Shown: piece after piece, positions 32,937 through 42,100 of the stretch
Position numbering within the stretch: the first letter of the stretch is position 1
Layout: each line of letters begins with the position of its first letter
Assembly: GCF_014204525.1 (NCBI RefSeq)
Contig: NZ_JACHLP010000007.1
Location: 274,060-338,059, forward strand
DNA from: Roseateles oligotrophus
Lineage (GTDB): Bacteria; Pseudomonadota; Gammaproteobacteria; Burkholderiales; Burkholderiaceae_C
Direction: 5' to 3'
Length of the DNA stretch: 64,000 nt
Program-made: the position numbers and the translations under genes
The notes under the pieces: generated by a model
The model's input: the letters and a program-made list of their open reading frames with translations, nothing else
What the model was told of the DNA's origin: nothing
The model's database searches: none

Positions 32937-33308
32937 ATGCCTCATCTCATCGGCCCCGATTTCATTGGCATTCAGATCGAAGACCTCGATTCCGCCCGAG
33001 CCTTCTACACGGAGGTCGTCGGCCTGAAGCCCTCTGCCATGAGCCCGCCCGGCGCCGTCGTATTCGATACGAAGCCAATCCCGTTCGCCGTCCGCAAGCC
33101 GATCGACGAACTCAAGAACCTGGATGGGCTGGGCGAGGGCATCGCGCTTTGGTTCGGCTGCGACGACGCCGATGCACTGCACGCCCTTCTCGTCGAGCGC
33201 GGCATCCAGATCGTCTTCGCGCCGAAGGATGGGCCGTTCGGCCGCTACTTCGCGTTTCGTGATCCTTTCGGCTACACGATCACGCCCCACACCGTTGGGC
33301 GGTCCTGA
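32937..33308 (+). CDS. VOC-family (glyoxalase-like) protein
   Basis: The 123-residue vicinal-oxygen-chelate protein has the paired fold: GIQIEDLDSARAFYTEVVGL at the start and FAFRDPFGYTITPHT at the end. No metal-binding His is obvious at the first position, so it may be a binding or resistance protein rather than a metalloenzyme. AAGGAG lies before ATG 32937. The quinone-reductase-like gene follows after 2 bases, forming an operon controlled by the divergent MarR. Confidence 0.88.
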   Translation: MPHLIGPDFIGIQIEDLDSARAFYTEVVGLKPSAMSPPGAVVFDTKPIPFAVRKPIDELKNLDGLGEGIALWFGCDDADALHALLVERGIQIVFAPKDGPFGRYFAFRDPFGYTITPHTVGRS

Positions 33309-33310
33309 AC

Positions 33311-34225
33311 ATGGCGGCCAAGGAGATTGAGGTGACAGGGTCCGGCCAGTCGCGGCTGTTCGTTACGGGCTCGACGGGCGAGCTTGGGCGCCTGGTGATA
33401 GGGGAATTGCTCAAGCGGATCCCGCCGGGTCGGATCGTGGCGGGCGTCCGATCCCCCGATCATGAGGTCGCCAAGCAGTTTGTCGCCCAGGGTATCGAAA
33501 TCCGCGTCGCCGACTATGCGCAGCCCGAGACGCTGGTCAAGGCTTTTCAGGGGATCGACCGGCTGCTGCTGATCTCGTCCAGTGCGGACGATGGACGCCT
33601 TGCCCAGCACGAAAATGTCATCAACGCGGCCAAAGCCGCGAAAGTGGGGCTGCTGGCCTATACGAGCCTGCTTCATGCCGACACATCGGCTCTTGGCATC
33701 AGTGAGGACCATCGCCGGACCGAAGCGATCCTTGCGGCCTCAGGTGTTCCTCATGTATTGCTTCGACACGGGTGGTACATGGAGAACCACGTGCACCTCA
33801 TTCCAACCGCGCTTCAGCATGAAGTGGTGCTCGGCTGCGCAGGCGAAGGGCGTTTCTCGACTGCTTCACGCGGTGACTTCGCCGAGGCCGCCGCCGTTGT
33901 GTTGACGACCGAAGGCCAGGCCGGCCGCATCTATGAGCTGGCCGGTGACGAGAGCTATACCCTGGCCGACTTCGCCGCCGCGATCTCAGCCGCCGCTGGC
34001 AGGCCCGTCGCCTACAGGGACATGCCCGAGGCAGACTACAAGCGCATGCTCATCGACATGAAGCTACCCGAGGTCGTCGCCGAACTCATCGCGGACGCGG
34101 ATACGGGTGCGTCGAGGGGCGAACTGGAGGATGGAGCCCAGCAGTTGAGTGCGCTGATCGGCCGCCCTACCGCTGCGTGGCGTCAGGCCGTTGAGCGGGC
34201 ATCAACTGCAGGTGACGGGCAATGA
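33311..34225 (+). CDS. NmrA/QOR2-like NAD(P)H:quinone oxidoreductase
   Basis: The 304-residue atypical SDR has the N-terminal nucleotide-binding motif LFVTGSTGELGRLVIGELL and a fold of the NmrA type (FQGIDRLLLISSSADD, VINAAKAAKVGLLAYTS). It resembles quinone oxidoreductase 2. It would reduce quinones formed under electrophile stress, consistent with MarR control. Its stop overlaps the start of a broken EVE gene. Confidence 0.85.
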   Translation: MAAKEIEVTGSGQSRLFVTGSTGELGRLVIGELLKRIPPGRIVAGVRSPDHEVAKQFVAQGIEIRVADYAQPETLVKAFQGIDRLLLISSSADDGRLAQHENVINAAKAAKVGLLAYTSLLHADTSALGISEDHRRTEAILAASGVPHVLLRHGWYMENHVHLIPTALQHEVVLGCAGEGRFSTASRGDFAEAAAVVLTTEGQAGRIYELAGDESYTLADFAAAISAAAGRPVAYRDMPEADYKRMLIDMKLPEVVAELIADADTGASRGELEDGAQQLSALIGRPTAAWRQAVERASTAGDGQ

Positions 34226-34658
34226 CCTGCTGGGTCGGTGTCGCGAGCCGCGACCATGTGAAGGCCGCCATTGAAGGAGGCTTCGCCCAAGCCGGTCACG
34301 GCAAGATGGCGCCAGTAAAACGCCTAAAGCGCGGCGACGACATCCTCTACTACTCGCAGCGGGAGGGTTGAACGCGGGCGAACAGGTGCGGGCGTTCACC
34401 GCGATTGGCCGAGTGGAGGATGACGAACCGCATCGGGCGATACAGAGCGAGTGTTTCGAGCCCTTCCGTCGCAGGGTCTTCAACTTTCAAGCGCACGACG
34501 CGGCGATCAAACCACTACTGGAGGCTCTCAACCTGACGCGCGGTCGTTCGGCCTGGGGTATGTTGTTCCGTCGAGGCCTGTTCAAGATCGACGAGGGGGA
34601 TTTTCGCATCATCGCGCGCGCCATGAGCGCATCGCCGCCGCCAGATTTGGCCGCTTGA
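34222..34658 (+). pseudogene. Frameshifted EVE-domain protein
   Basis: The first frame (34222-34371) reads MTCWVGVASRDHVKAAIEGG and ends near DDILYYSQREG with TGA. The next frame continues EQVRAFTAIGRVEDDEPH through to RGLFKIDEGDFRIIARAM. Together they give a full EVE domain (CWVGVAS, YYS, FTAIG, FKI), a modified-base-binding fold. A one-base indel near 34368 splits it. Either a pseudogene or a sequence error. The ATG overlaps the preceding stop. Confidence 0.75.
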
Positions 34659-35140
34659 TGCCGGCCACGGCGGCGGCACCCCCTTCATGGAGACCGTTGT
34701 ATTGAGGCGTTGTCTGGACCAGCTCAGTCGATCTCGTTTTCGGCCTCTTGGGGGTGGAATCTTGCTGCGTTGGATCGGAGTGCCTTGATCGTCGTTCAGA
34801 ACGTGCGATACCGTATCGCTCACGTCAAGCCGTGAAGCAGCAGTGGTACTGCAGATGCTGTTTGGCTCGATGAACCTGGTGCCTATGGTGCGCTGGGCGT
34901 TGCGGACGTGACCCGCCTTTTGTTCTGCTGGCAGACCGCAGCCACTGCGGTTGTTTGCCGGATCTTCCGTTCGTCGGGGTGGCCGCCTGGTCCGCCGAGA
35001 ACCCGTCTCTTCGAATGTGCCGTCGCCTGGGAAGCCGATGGCAAGCCTCGCGTGTGCGCTTCCCTAGCGATCGTTCGAAACTGACCTAGCACGATCGTGA
35101 CGAGGGGGTCATGAACTTCGGCCCGCATGAGGAACCGAAC
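34659..35140. other. Intergenic region, no gene recognised
   Basis: About 480 bases between the EVE remnant and the AlpA-like gene. A short stretch near 34840-34910 reads VVLQMLFGSMNLVPMVRWAL in one frame but has no start or family. I see no RNA gene or strong hairpin. Confidence 0.5.
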
Positions 35141-35407
35141 ATGCCCACCGCAACCACCATTCTTCAACTCGTTCCGCCCTCGCGTGCGGCGAGTACTCCC
35201 CCGCCAACCTTGCCCGAGACGGGGTTCGTGCGCGAAGCCCGACTGCTCGTCTTCCTGCCGTTTTCCCACTCGACACTGTGGCGACGTGTCTCCGCGGGAA
35301 CGTTCCCCGCGCCCATCAAGCTGTCCGAGCGTGTCACCGCTTGGCGGGCGGAAGACGTTCGTGCCTGGATCAAGGCTCAGGGAGATGGCGGCCCACCCTC
35401 CGGGTGA
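35141..35407 (+). CDS. AlpA-like helix-turn-helix regulator
   Basis: The 88-residue protein has the AlpA/excisionase-type winged helix (SHSTLWRRVSAGTFPAPIKLS followed by AWRAEDVRAWIKAQ). Such proteins regulate integrase or excision genes of phage and ICEs. The ATG at 35141 follows GAGGAA; an in-frame ATG at 35111 would add ten residues. It is probably a directionality or regulatory factor of the ICE. Confidence 0.82.
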   Translation: MPTATTILQLVPPSRAASTPPPTLPETGFVREARLLVFLPFSHSTLWRRVSAGTFPAPIKLSERVTAWRAEDVRAWIKAQGDGGPPSG

Positions 35408-35489
35408 GCCGTCGTCGAGGCCTCCGGCCCCTGCTTCCCGCCGACTCCTGGAAGGGGCAGTCAGAAAACCGGGGTCGGGCCTCTCGTTG

Positions 35490-35894
35490 TCATGGTGAAT
35501 TGCGCGGAGCGGTCTTCGACTGGGCTCTCGCGTCGAGGTGGCGGTTCCACGCGTGGTAAGTCGCCCACGCTGCGACAAGCCCTACTGTCCCCGACACGAT
35601 CTGATCCCAGTCCGGTGTGTAAATCGGGCGACCGAGTTGGTCTTCCCAGAACTCGTATCCGAAGTGCCACGTGGCGGTGAGCGCCATGCCTGTCCAGAAG
35701 GTCAGGCGCATGCCGCCCATGCTGTAGAACAGAAAGGGAAGGAACAGCCCCAGCAGGAAGTGGGCGACGAAGTAATGGCGCGTGAAGTAGAGGCCGATCG
35801 TGGCCTGAAAGATCACCACGAGAACGCAGCCCGCGGCGAAGAACAGTCCTGCAAAGCGTGAAGTGGTTCGCTCGCGTGGAGTGAGTTTGCTCAT
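35490..35894 (-). CDS. Small multi-pass membrane protein
   Basis: The 134-residue protein has about four membrane helices: FAGLFFAAGCVLVVIFQATI, YFVAHFLLGLFLPFLFYSM, FWTGMALTATWHFGYEFW, and VSGTVGLVAAWATYHAW. I do not recognise the family; the EFW/W-rich layout resembles small DUF membrane proteins. Start ATG at 35894. Downstream neighbour of hipBA, on the same strand. Confidence 0.65.
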   Translation of the reverse strand: MSKLTPRERTTSRFAGLFFAAGCVLVVIFQATIGLYFTRHYFVAHFLLGLFLPFLFYSMGGMRLTFWTGMALTATWHFGYEFWEDQLGRPIYTPDWDQIVSGTVGLVAAWATYHAWNRHLDARAQSKTAPRNSP

Positions 35895-35937
35895 GTCCGG
35901 CACTGAGTCGCCCACGGTGGCGTTCTGCAACAGGACA

Positions 35938-37221
35938 TTACTGGCCCGCGAGCACCACGGCAGGATCAAGCTCAAACCCTGGGTAGTTGAATGCGCCGGC
36001 CAGTTTGTCGCAGTCGGCGAGCGTCGCGCCTTGCTGTCGCAGGGTCGCATGCCAGCGTGAGGCCACCACTTGCTGAAGCTGGTCGACGATGGCCGTTGCG
36101 TGTTCGAGGGAGAGCTTGAACTGCCCATGCTGCGAGACCAGGTTGGCGCGGTTCGCGTAGCGGTTGAAGGTCCCGCAGGTCATGGCGAGATCCCGCTTTT
36201 CGGCGCTGGTCAGCGGGTTGGGCGTCAGGTCGTACGCAGGCGACAGTTCCCACTTGTCCGTTGTGGCGATCAAGGCATGGTTGCGCGGATGGTCGTCGGT
36301 GTTCGAGATGAGGGCGTTGAACACCATGCGCCGAAACAGCTCTTCGAGGTCTTGTGCCGATCGCGCACTTCGCCGCCGCAGTTCGTCGGCCAGCAGCAGG
36401 TACGACCACTTGGCCCGGTCTCCATGCGAGTCCTCGGCACCCAGCGCGGTCAGGCCGCTGACCATGCGGTGGCGCAGGTATCCGTCGGCGGTCAGCGTGC
36501 GGTCGAAGCGCTGCACAAGCAGCACGTCCTTGCCGGCGACGGTCTCGATGCGGTGTCTTGCCGCGCGCAGACCGCATTCCTGTGCCAGAGCGAGCATCGC
36601 GCCTTCGACACGGGCGTTGTTCCATTTATCGCCCCGGTCCGGGAACTTGGCGAGCCAGAGGCCCTCGCCATCTTCGACCACGTTCTTGGGGCGGGCGCCG
36701 CCCATCGAGGTGCCGGGTTGCAGGAGCTCGAGCATCTGCTCGGGCACGCCAGCCTTGCCCGCAGCCTCATCCTCCAGGAACTGTTCGGCCGCCGCAAGCA
36801 GGGCCGGCAGTTGGATGACCGGGTTGAACTTGCGGACTGGCGCGGGGGGCACCTTGTCGCGGCCGAAGGACAGGGCGCCCGCGCGGTCCTCAGGCGAGTG
36901 CAGGAGATAGTCGACCTCGGTGAGGTCGGTGCGTCCGGTGTGCTTTTCGATGATGCGGCGCCCCCAGGCATCGGGCGAGGCGTCGCGCAGAGGGCCGAAG
37001 ATGCCCTTGAGCTTGACCGTCTGAGCGCGGCGCGGCGTCAGCGGCAGCTCGTACGGATCCAGCGGGACGGCGTCGGCGCGCTGCAGATAGGCCGGGTTGT
37101 AGACGAACGAGCCGGTCGGCACCCCCTGCGGGAAATCCAGCTCGTAGAACCCCGCCGTCACGACCTCCAATGACTGGGGCAACTGGAGGTAGACGTAGGC
37201 ACGCCGGTCAGAACTCGTCAT
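35938..37221 (-). CDS. hipA: HipA-family serine/threonine kinase toxin
   Basis: Toxin kinase of a HipBA pair; E. coli HipA phosphorylates glutamyl-tRNA synthetase and induces persistence. The 427 residues carry the P-loop-like GTSMGGARPKNVVE near residue 170, the catalytic NALISNTDDHPRNHAL near 305, and WELSPAYDLTPNPL (metal-binding DxT). N-terminal HipA_N features include GFYELDFPQGVPTGSFVYNP. ATG 37221 lies 14 bases inside the hipB end, so translation is coupled. Complete and probably active. Confidence 0.9.
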   Translation of the reverse strand: MTSSDRRAYVYLQLPQSLEVVTAGFYELDFPQGVPTGSFVYNPAYLQRADAVPLDPYELPLTPRRAQTVKLKGIFGPLRDASPDAWGRRIIEKHTGRTDLTEVDYLLHSPEDRAGALSFGRDKVPPAPVRKFNPVIQLPALLAAAEQFLEDEAAGKAGVPEQMLELLQPGTSMGGARPKNVVEDGEGLWLAKFPDRGDKWNNARVEGAMLALAQECGLRAARHRIETVAGKDVLLVQRFDRTLTADGYLRHRMVSGLTALGAEDSHGDRAKWSYLLLADELRRRSARSAQDLEELFRRMVFNALISNTDDHPRNHALIATTDKWELSPAYDLTPNPLTSAEKRDLAMTCGTFNRYANRANLVSQHGQFKLSLEHATAIVDQLQQVVASRWHATLRQQGATLADCDKLAGAFNYPGFELDPAVVLAGQ

Positions 37222-37552
37222 CGAGTCGCTCCTTGCGGTGGCGAACCCGCTGCGGCAGGCGCGTGAGTTCCAGTTGCTTGCCTTCCTCGTCGCGCTCAGG
37301 GTCGGCAAACGCCTGGATCTCGGATTCCAGGCCCATGGCCCAGAGCATGGCCAGGTAGGCCCCCAGGCCGGTTTGCAGGTTGCCGGCTTCCACGGCACGC
37401 GCAGTGTCGTAGCTGATGCCCGCCTTGGCCGCCAGCTCGCGCAGGGTCAGCCGACGGCGCTTGCGGGCCATCGTCAGCCGTTCGCCGATGCGCAGGGCAC
37501 CATCCCTCACGGCAAACGGCGCGGTCTGATTCAGCTGAAGGGGGCGGGGCAT
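37208..37552 (-). CDS. hipB: HipB-type Xre antitoxin
   Basis: The 114-residue protein has an Xre helix-turn-helix (GERLTMARKRRRLTLRELAA then KAGISYDTARAVEAGN) and a charged C-terminal tail (LPQRVRHRKERLDDEF). It would bind HipA and repress the operon. The start ATG is at 37552. Upstream lies a set of GTTTCAG-type repeats that fits a HipB operator. Confidence 0.9.
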   Translation of the reverse strand: MPRPLQLNQTAPFAVRDGALRIGERLTMARKRRRLTLRELAAKAGISYDTARAVEAGNLQTGLGAYLAMLWAMGLESEIQAFADPERDEEGKQLELTRLPQRVRHRKERLDDEF

Positions 37553-37582
37553 GTTGAATTCGTCTGAAATCGATATAGAGTT

Positions 37583-37666
37583 GGTTTCAGCATACTTTTC
37601 ATGGGCTCGTGAGTCAAGCCTGTGTAGACTGAAACAGCTCCGATCCTGTTTAGAGACGGTTTCAGT
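37583..37666. promoter_or_regulatory. hipBA operator repeats
   Basis: GGTTTCAG (37583-37590), ACTGAAAC (37628-37635) and GGTTTCAGT (37658-37666) are copies of one motif in both orientations, upstream of hipB. ACTGAAAC and GTTTCAGT form an 8-base inverted repeat. A weaker TCTGAAAT lies near 37563. Confidence 0.6.
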
Positions 37667-37723
37667 CGTTCTGTTTGTGTAGGTTGTCGTCTTCCAAATA
37701 TGCCGCCGAAGTTCCAACCTCAA

Positions 37724-38938
37724 TCAGTGGGTTGGAGGCTGCACTTCCGTCCCGCTTTCCAGAATCTTCAGGAACGCCGTATAGGCAAAGACACGACCGC
37801 GTTGCTTGCCGGTGATTTCGCCCACGATCTCGAAACTCTCCAATGCCTCGAATGCCTTGTTGACGGTGGGAGCGCTGAGGCCGGTTTTTTTCTGGGCCTG
37901 CGCCGCGTTGAGAAACGGGTGTGTCTGGAGCAACTCATGCACCCGGAGCATGGAGTTGGTCTGTTCTCCACAAGCCGAGATACGCTCCCTGTCCGCCTGG
38001 AAGAGGGCCACGATGCGCATCGCGCTCTCATGGGCGTTGTTGGCGGTCTCTGCCACACCGGTGAGGAAGAACTCGGTCCAGGTTTCCCAGTCGCCGCGAA
38101 GTCGAACGTCCTGCAGCAGCCGGTAGTACTGTTCCCGATGGGTCTTGAGGTACAGGCTGAGGTAGAGCAGGGGTTCGTGGAGGACCTTTTTCTCCACCAG
38201 GAACAGGGCAATCATCAGGCGGCCCAGACGCCCGTTGCCGTCCAGAAACGGGTGGATGGACTCGAACTGCACATGCAGCAGCCCGGCCTTGATGAGAGGG
38301 GGAATGAGTGCGGAATCGTCATGGAGAAAGCGCTCGATGTCATCCAGGCAGCGTTCCATCTCGTTGACCGGGGGAGGCACGAAGTGGGCGTTGCCCGGCC
38401 GAGTGCCCCCGATCCAGTTCTGGGAGCGACGGAACTCGCCCGGATTCTTGTTTTGCCCGCGGCCCTTCTGGAGGAGCCCGGCGTGCATGTCCCGCAAGAG
38501 GCGCAGGCAGAGCGGCAGCCCCTTGGGGTCTCGCAGGACGCCCAGCCCGTACATCATGGCGTCCACGTAGTTGGACACCTCGGTGATATCGTCGAGTGGC
38601 TTGCCAGCAAGTGCGGCGTTCTCGTACTGCAGGAGGTCGTCAAGGGTGGACTGGGTTCCTTCGATTTGTGACGAAAGAACCGCTTCCTTGCGGACGTACA
38701 TGTAGAGGAACAAGGCCTTGTCCGGAAGCAGCATGGACACGCCGTCCAGTCGGCCAATCGCCCGGTCTGCCTCGCTGAGTCGCTGGAGCAGTTGAGGGGA
38801 GAGCGCCAGTGGCGGTTCCGGCGGCAAGGGGGGCGGAACGTAAGCGTTGACGGTTTCGTCGAAGGCTACGGTCGAGACGTAGCGCCCGATCCGTGGATTC
38901 GTCGGATGGGCGTCCTGGGGAGCGTCGTTGTTCGGCAT
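37724..38938 (-). CDS. Fic-family AMP-transferase-like protein
   Basis: The 404-residue protein has a complete Fic motif (HPFLDGNGRLGRLM, near residues 230-243) and an N-terminal inhibitory helix motif SSQIEGTQSTLDDLL near residue 90, so it belongs to the self-inhibited Fic/DUF4172-like class. A C-terminal winged helix is indicated by LNAAQAQKKTGLSAPTVNKA. Fic proteins add AMP or related groups to target proteins. ATG 38938. A palindromic A+T-rich region lies upstream. Confidence 0.9.
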   Translation of the reverse strand: MPNNDAPQDAHPTNPRIGRYVSTVAFDETVNAYVPPPLPPEPPLALSPQLLQRLSEADRAIGRLDGVSMLLPDKALFLYMYVRKEAVLSSQIEGTQSTLDDLLQYENAALAGKPLDDITEVSNYVDAMMYGLGVLRDPKGLPLCLRLLRDMHAGLLQKGRGQNKNPGEFRRSQNWIGGTRPGNAHFVPPPVNEMERCLDDIERFLHDDSALIPPLIKAGLLHVQFESIHPFLDGNGRLGRLMIALFLVEKKVLHEPLLYLSLYLKTHREQYYRLLQDVRLRGDWETWTEFFLTGVAETANNAHESAMRIVALFQADRERISACGEQTNSMLRVHELLQTHPFLNAAQAQKKTGLSAPTVNKAFEALESFEIVGEITGKQRGRVFAYTAFLKILESGTEVQPPTH

Positions 38939-38940
38939 GG

Positions 38941-39007
38941 CCTTAAGTTAAGGTGGCTTAAATAGCAATGTGTGTTGGTAAAAATTTCAGCATCAAATTT
39001 TACTAAC
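38941..39007. promoter_or_regulatory. A+T-rich inverted repeats upstream of the Fic gene
   Basis: CCTTAAGTTAAGG (38941-38953) is a 6-1-6 palindrome. GTTGGTAAAAATTT (38974-38987) and AAATTTTACTAAC (38995-39007) form an imperfect inverted repeat. Together they look like promoter and operator elements for the Fic gene. Confidence 0.45.
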
Positions 39008-39153
39008 GCGTTTGCGCACCGGCAAGGACTGTCCTTGAATCCTTCTTGCTGCCAGTTGGTCAGAGGTTGGGGTTGCGTCCGTTCGTCCCTCATTGAATCT
39101 TCGCAGGCAAGCATGGCCGGGCCAGAACCGATGATGCGATGGCTGGAGGGGCG

Positions 39154-39182
39154 AAAAAAACCCCCAGCCTTGCGACTGGGGG
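39154..39182 (-). terminator. Intrinsic terminator of the methylase-helicase gene
   Basis: On the minus strand CCCCCAG (from 39182 to 39176) and CTGGGGG pair around an 8-base loop and are followed by seven T residues (39160-39154). It lies 6 bases past the stop at 39189. Confidence 0.85.
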
Positions 39183-39188
39183 AGCCCA

Positions 39189-42100
39189 TCATGCGACGGC
39201 AAGCGCGGCGTCGGCATCGGCATCAGCCGCGTGGCTGCCGGCCTCGTCCTTCGTGAGGTCGAGTTGCTCGATCAGTTCCGCCTGACGCGCTCGTAGCGTG
39301 TCCAGGCGCAGTTCGTGCTCGAACGGCCGGCCCAGCTCGACTTCAAGGTCGGCCAGGCGCTTGCGGCGTGTCTGCAGCAGGGTTCTGGATTTATCGGCCA
39401 GTTCCTGGACAGAGCCGAGCGTGGCGAGCAAGCCCGCCACGAGCGCCGGTCCCGTCTGGTAGGGCGTCGCGTTGTACACGACATTGCCCGCCAGGTAGAG
39501 CTCCGGCACGTGCTCACCGCTCGCGCAGACGATGCCCAAATCGAAGCCACCGAAGCGCCCGATGACGCGATCGACGCGCACGTGCGCACTGGCGGCTTCT
39601 TCTTTCGCCGCCAGCACCTTCGCCCGCAGCGCCTCGCCGACCGAGTCCGGACCGACGATGCGCCGCTTGCCAATCTCCACCGTGATGGAGCCCATCTCCT
39701 GCGGTTCCAGTCGGGACAGGTCGGCCTCGTGGGCCGCCAGCTTCTTCTCCAGCACCGCGATCGACAGCGGCAGCTCGGTCACCTCGCGCTCGTTGGCGTA
39801 GCGCTGGTTGCGCCACACCCAATGCAGGGTCGAGAGCTTGGCCACCTCCGCGTCCACGCCCGCCTTTTCGATGACGAGCGGGTTGCCCGAGGCCAGGGCT
39901 TTCACCTCGGCGTAGGACAGGGCCGCGAGCGCCACGTCTTCGACGGAGCGGATGCCCCGATCCCCGCGCATGACCTGCGCGATGAAGCGCGCCTTGGTCT
40001 CCAGGGTTTGCCAGGAGTAGGCGTCGAAGGAACCCTCGGTGACGTAGCGGAAGATCTCGACCTCCTCGTTCATGTTGCCTTGCCGCAGGATGCGGCCTTC
40101 CCGCTGCTCCACATCGCACGGGCGCCAGGGTGCATCCAGGTCGTGCTGGGCTGCCAGCCGGTCCTGGACGTTGGTGCCGATGCCCATCTTCTGGGTCGAT
40201 CCCAACAGCACCCGGATGCGGCCTTCCCGGACGTTCTTGAAGAGCTTCGCCTTTTGGGCGTCGGTGTCCGCGTCGTGGATGAACGCGATCTCCTGCTCGG
40301 GAATGCCGGCGTCGATGAGCCGCATGCGCAGATCCTCGTAGACGCTGAAAGCCTTGCCGCCCTTGGGGGACGACAGGTCGCAGAACACCAGCTGGGCACC
40401 GTGGAACGCCGCCGTGCGCTGCCAGATGGCATGCACCTCGCGTACGCACGCGGCAACCTTGCCTGCGGTGTCGAACTTGGCCGATGGCACGATCAGCCGG
40501 AAGTCCAGCGCTGCCTTGCGGCCATCATTTGTGACAGCCAGCATGTTGTCTTCGTCCGGTTTCACGTGACCGTTGCGGATCGCAGATGCACGTTCGACCA
40601 GGGTCTGCACGAAAGCCTTCAACTGCGGGCTCGGCGGGCAGGCCACGATGCGGGCCTTGCCGCCGCGCAGCTTGGGCACCGGCAGCTTCAGCATCTCGGC
40701 GGTCTGGATGTCCGCTACTTCCCCGAAAATCGACATCAGCTCGGGCACGTTGATGAAGCGCGCGAAGCGCGTGTGCATCCGGTAGCCGCTGCCGTCGGGC
40801 GCGATCTCCAGCGCCGTGACCGCTTCCCCGAAGGTGGCGGCCCAGGCGTCGAACTGCTGCAAGCCGAGTTCTGCCAGCCGGTTGGGCTGCAGGTAGCGCT
40901 GCATGGTGTGGATCTCGGCCATGGTGTTGGCCACGGGTGTCGCGGTCGCGAACACCACGCCCCGCTGCCGGTTACCGTGCAGCTGCATCGTGTAGCGCGT
41001 CTTCAGGTACAGATCGAAGGCGCGCTCGGAACTCGCCATCGGCAAACCCGCCACCCGCATTTTGGAGAAGCGGAACAGGTTCTTATGCAAATGGGCTTCG
41101 TCCACGAACAGCCAGTCGATGCCCAACTGCTCCCAGGTCAGCAGGTCGTCCTTCTTGCTCTGCGCCGACAGCTTGTCCAGGCGCGCCGCCCAGCTCTTCT
41201 TCATCTTTTCCAGTTGCTTCACGATCCGGTTGGACCGGTCTTCGCTCTTGGCCGCACGCACGGCCAGTTCTATGTCATGGATGACCTCCTTGATGAACCC
41301 CTCGGTGAACTCGGGGGATGTCTTGATGCGCTCGAAGCTCGCGTGGGTGATGACTACCGCGTCCCAATCGCCGGTGGCGATGCGCGAGATGAGCTCCCTG
41401 CGGCGGTCGCCTTCCAGGTCTTCCTTCGTGGCCATCAGTACCGAGGCCTGGGGATAGAGCCGGACGAACTCCGCCGTGTAGCTTTGCAGCATGTGATTCG
41501 GAACCACATGGCAAGGCTTGGCCGCGAAACCCAGCCGGCGCAACTCCATGCTGGCGATGACGCACACCGCCGTCTTGCCGGCGCCCACCGTGTGGAACAG
41601 CCCGGTGTTGCCGGACTGCACGATGCGCCACACTGCGTTCGGCTGTTGCGGGTGCAGCTTGAAGCACTGCGAGAACCCCGGCAGCACCAGGTGCGAACCG
41701 TCGAAGGTCCGCGGCCGGGTGGCGTTGAACAGCCGGTTGTAGAGCGCGCACAGCCGCTCGCGCCGGGCCATGTCCTCGAAAGCCCAGGAGGCGAAGCGGT
41801 CCTTCAGCAGCCCGAGTTTTTCCCGGGCGGCCAGGGTCTCATCGGAGTTGACGACGTAGGTGTCCTTGTCGGGCACCGGATCCTTGACCGTCGGGGTCTG
41901 TACGTTGAGTGCGCACAGCACCAGGGCGACCGCATGCATGCGCGGTGTGCCGAATTCCTGGGTGGCCTTGACGCTTTGGCGCACCGACCACTCGGAGTAT
42001 TCGACCGACCACGTACCCGCTTCACCGGAGTACCGGACCTTGCAGTCCTTGATCTCCAGCACCTCCTGTACGAAGGCCTCGACGTCGGCGGCTGGGATCC

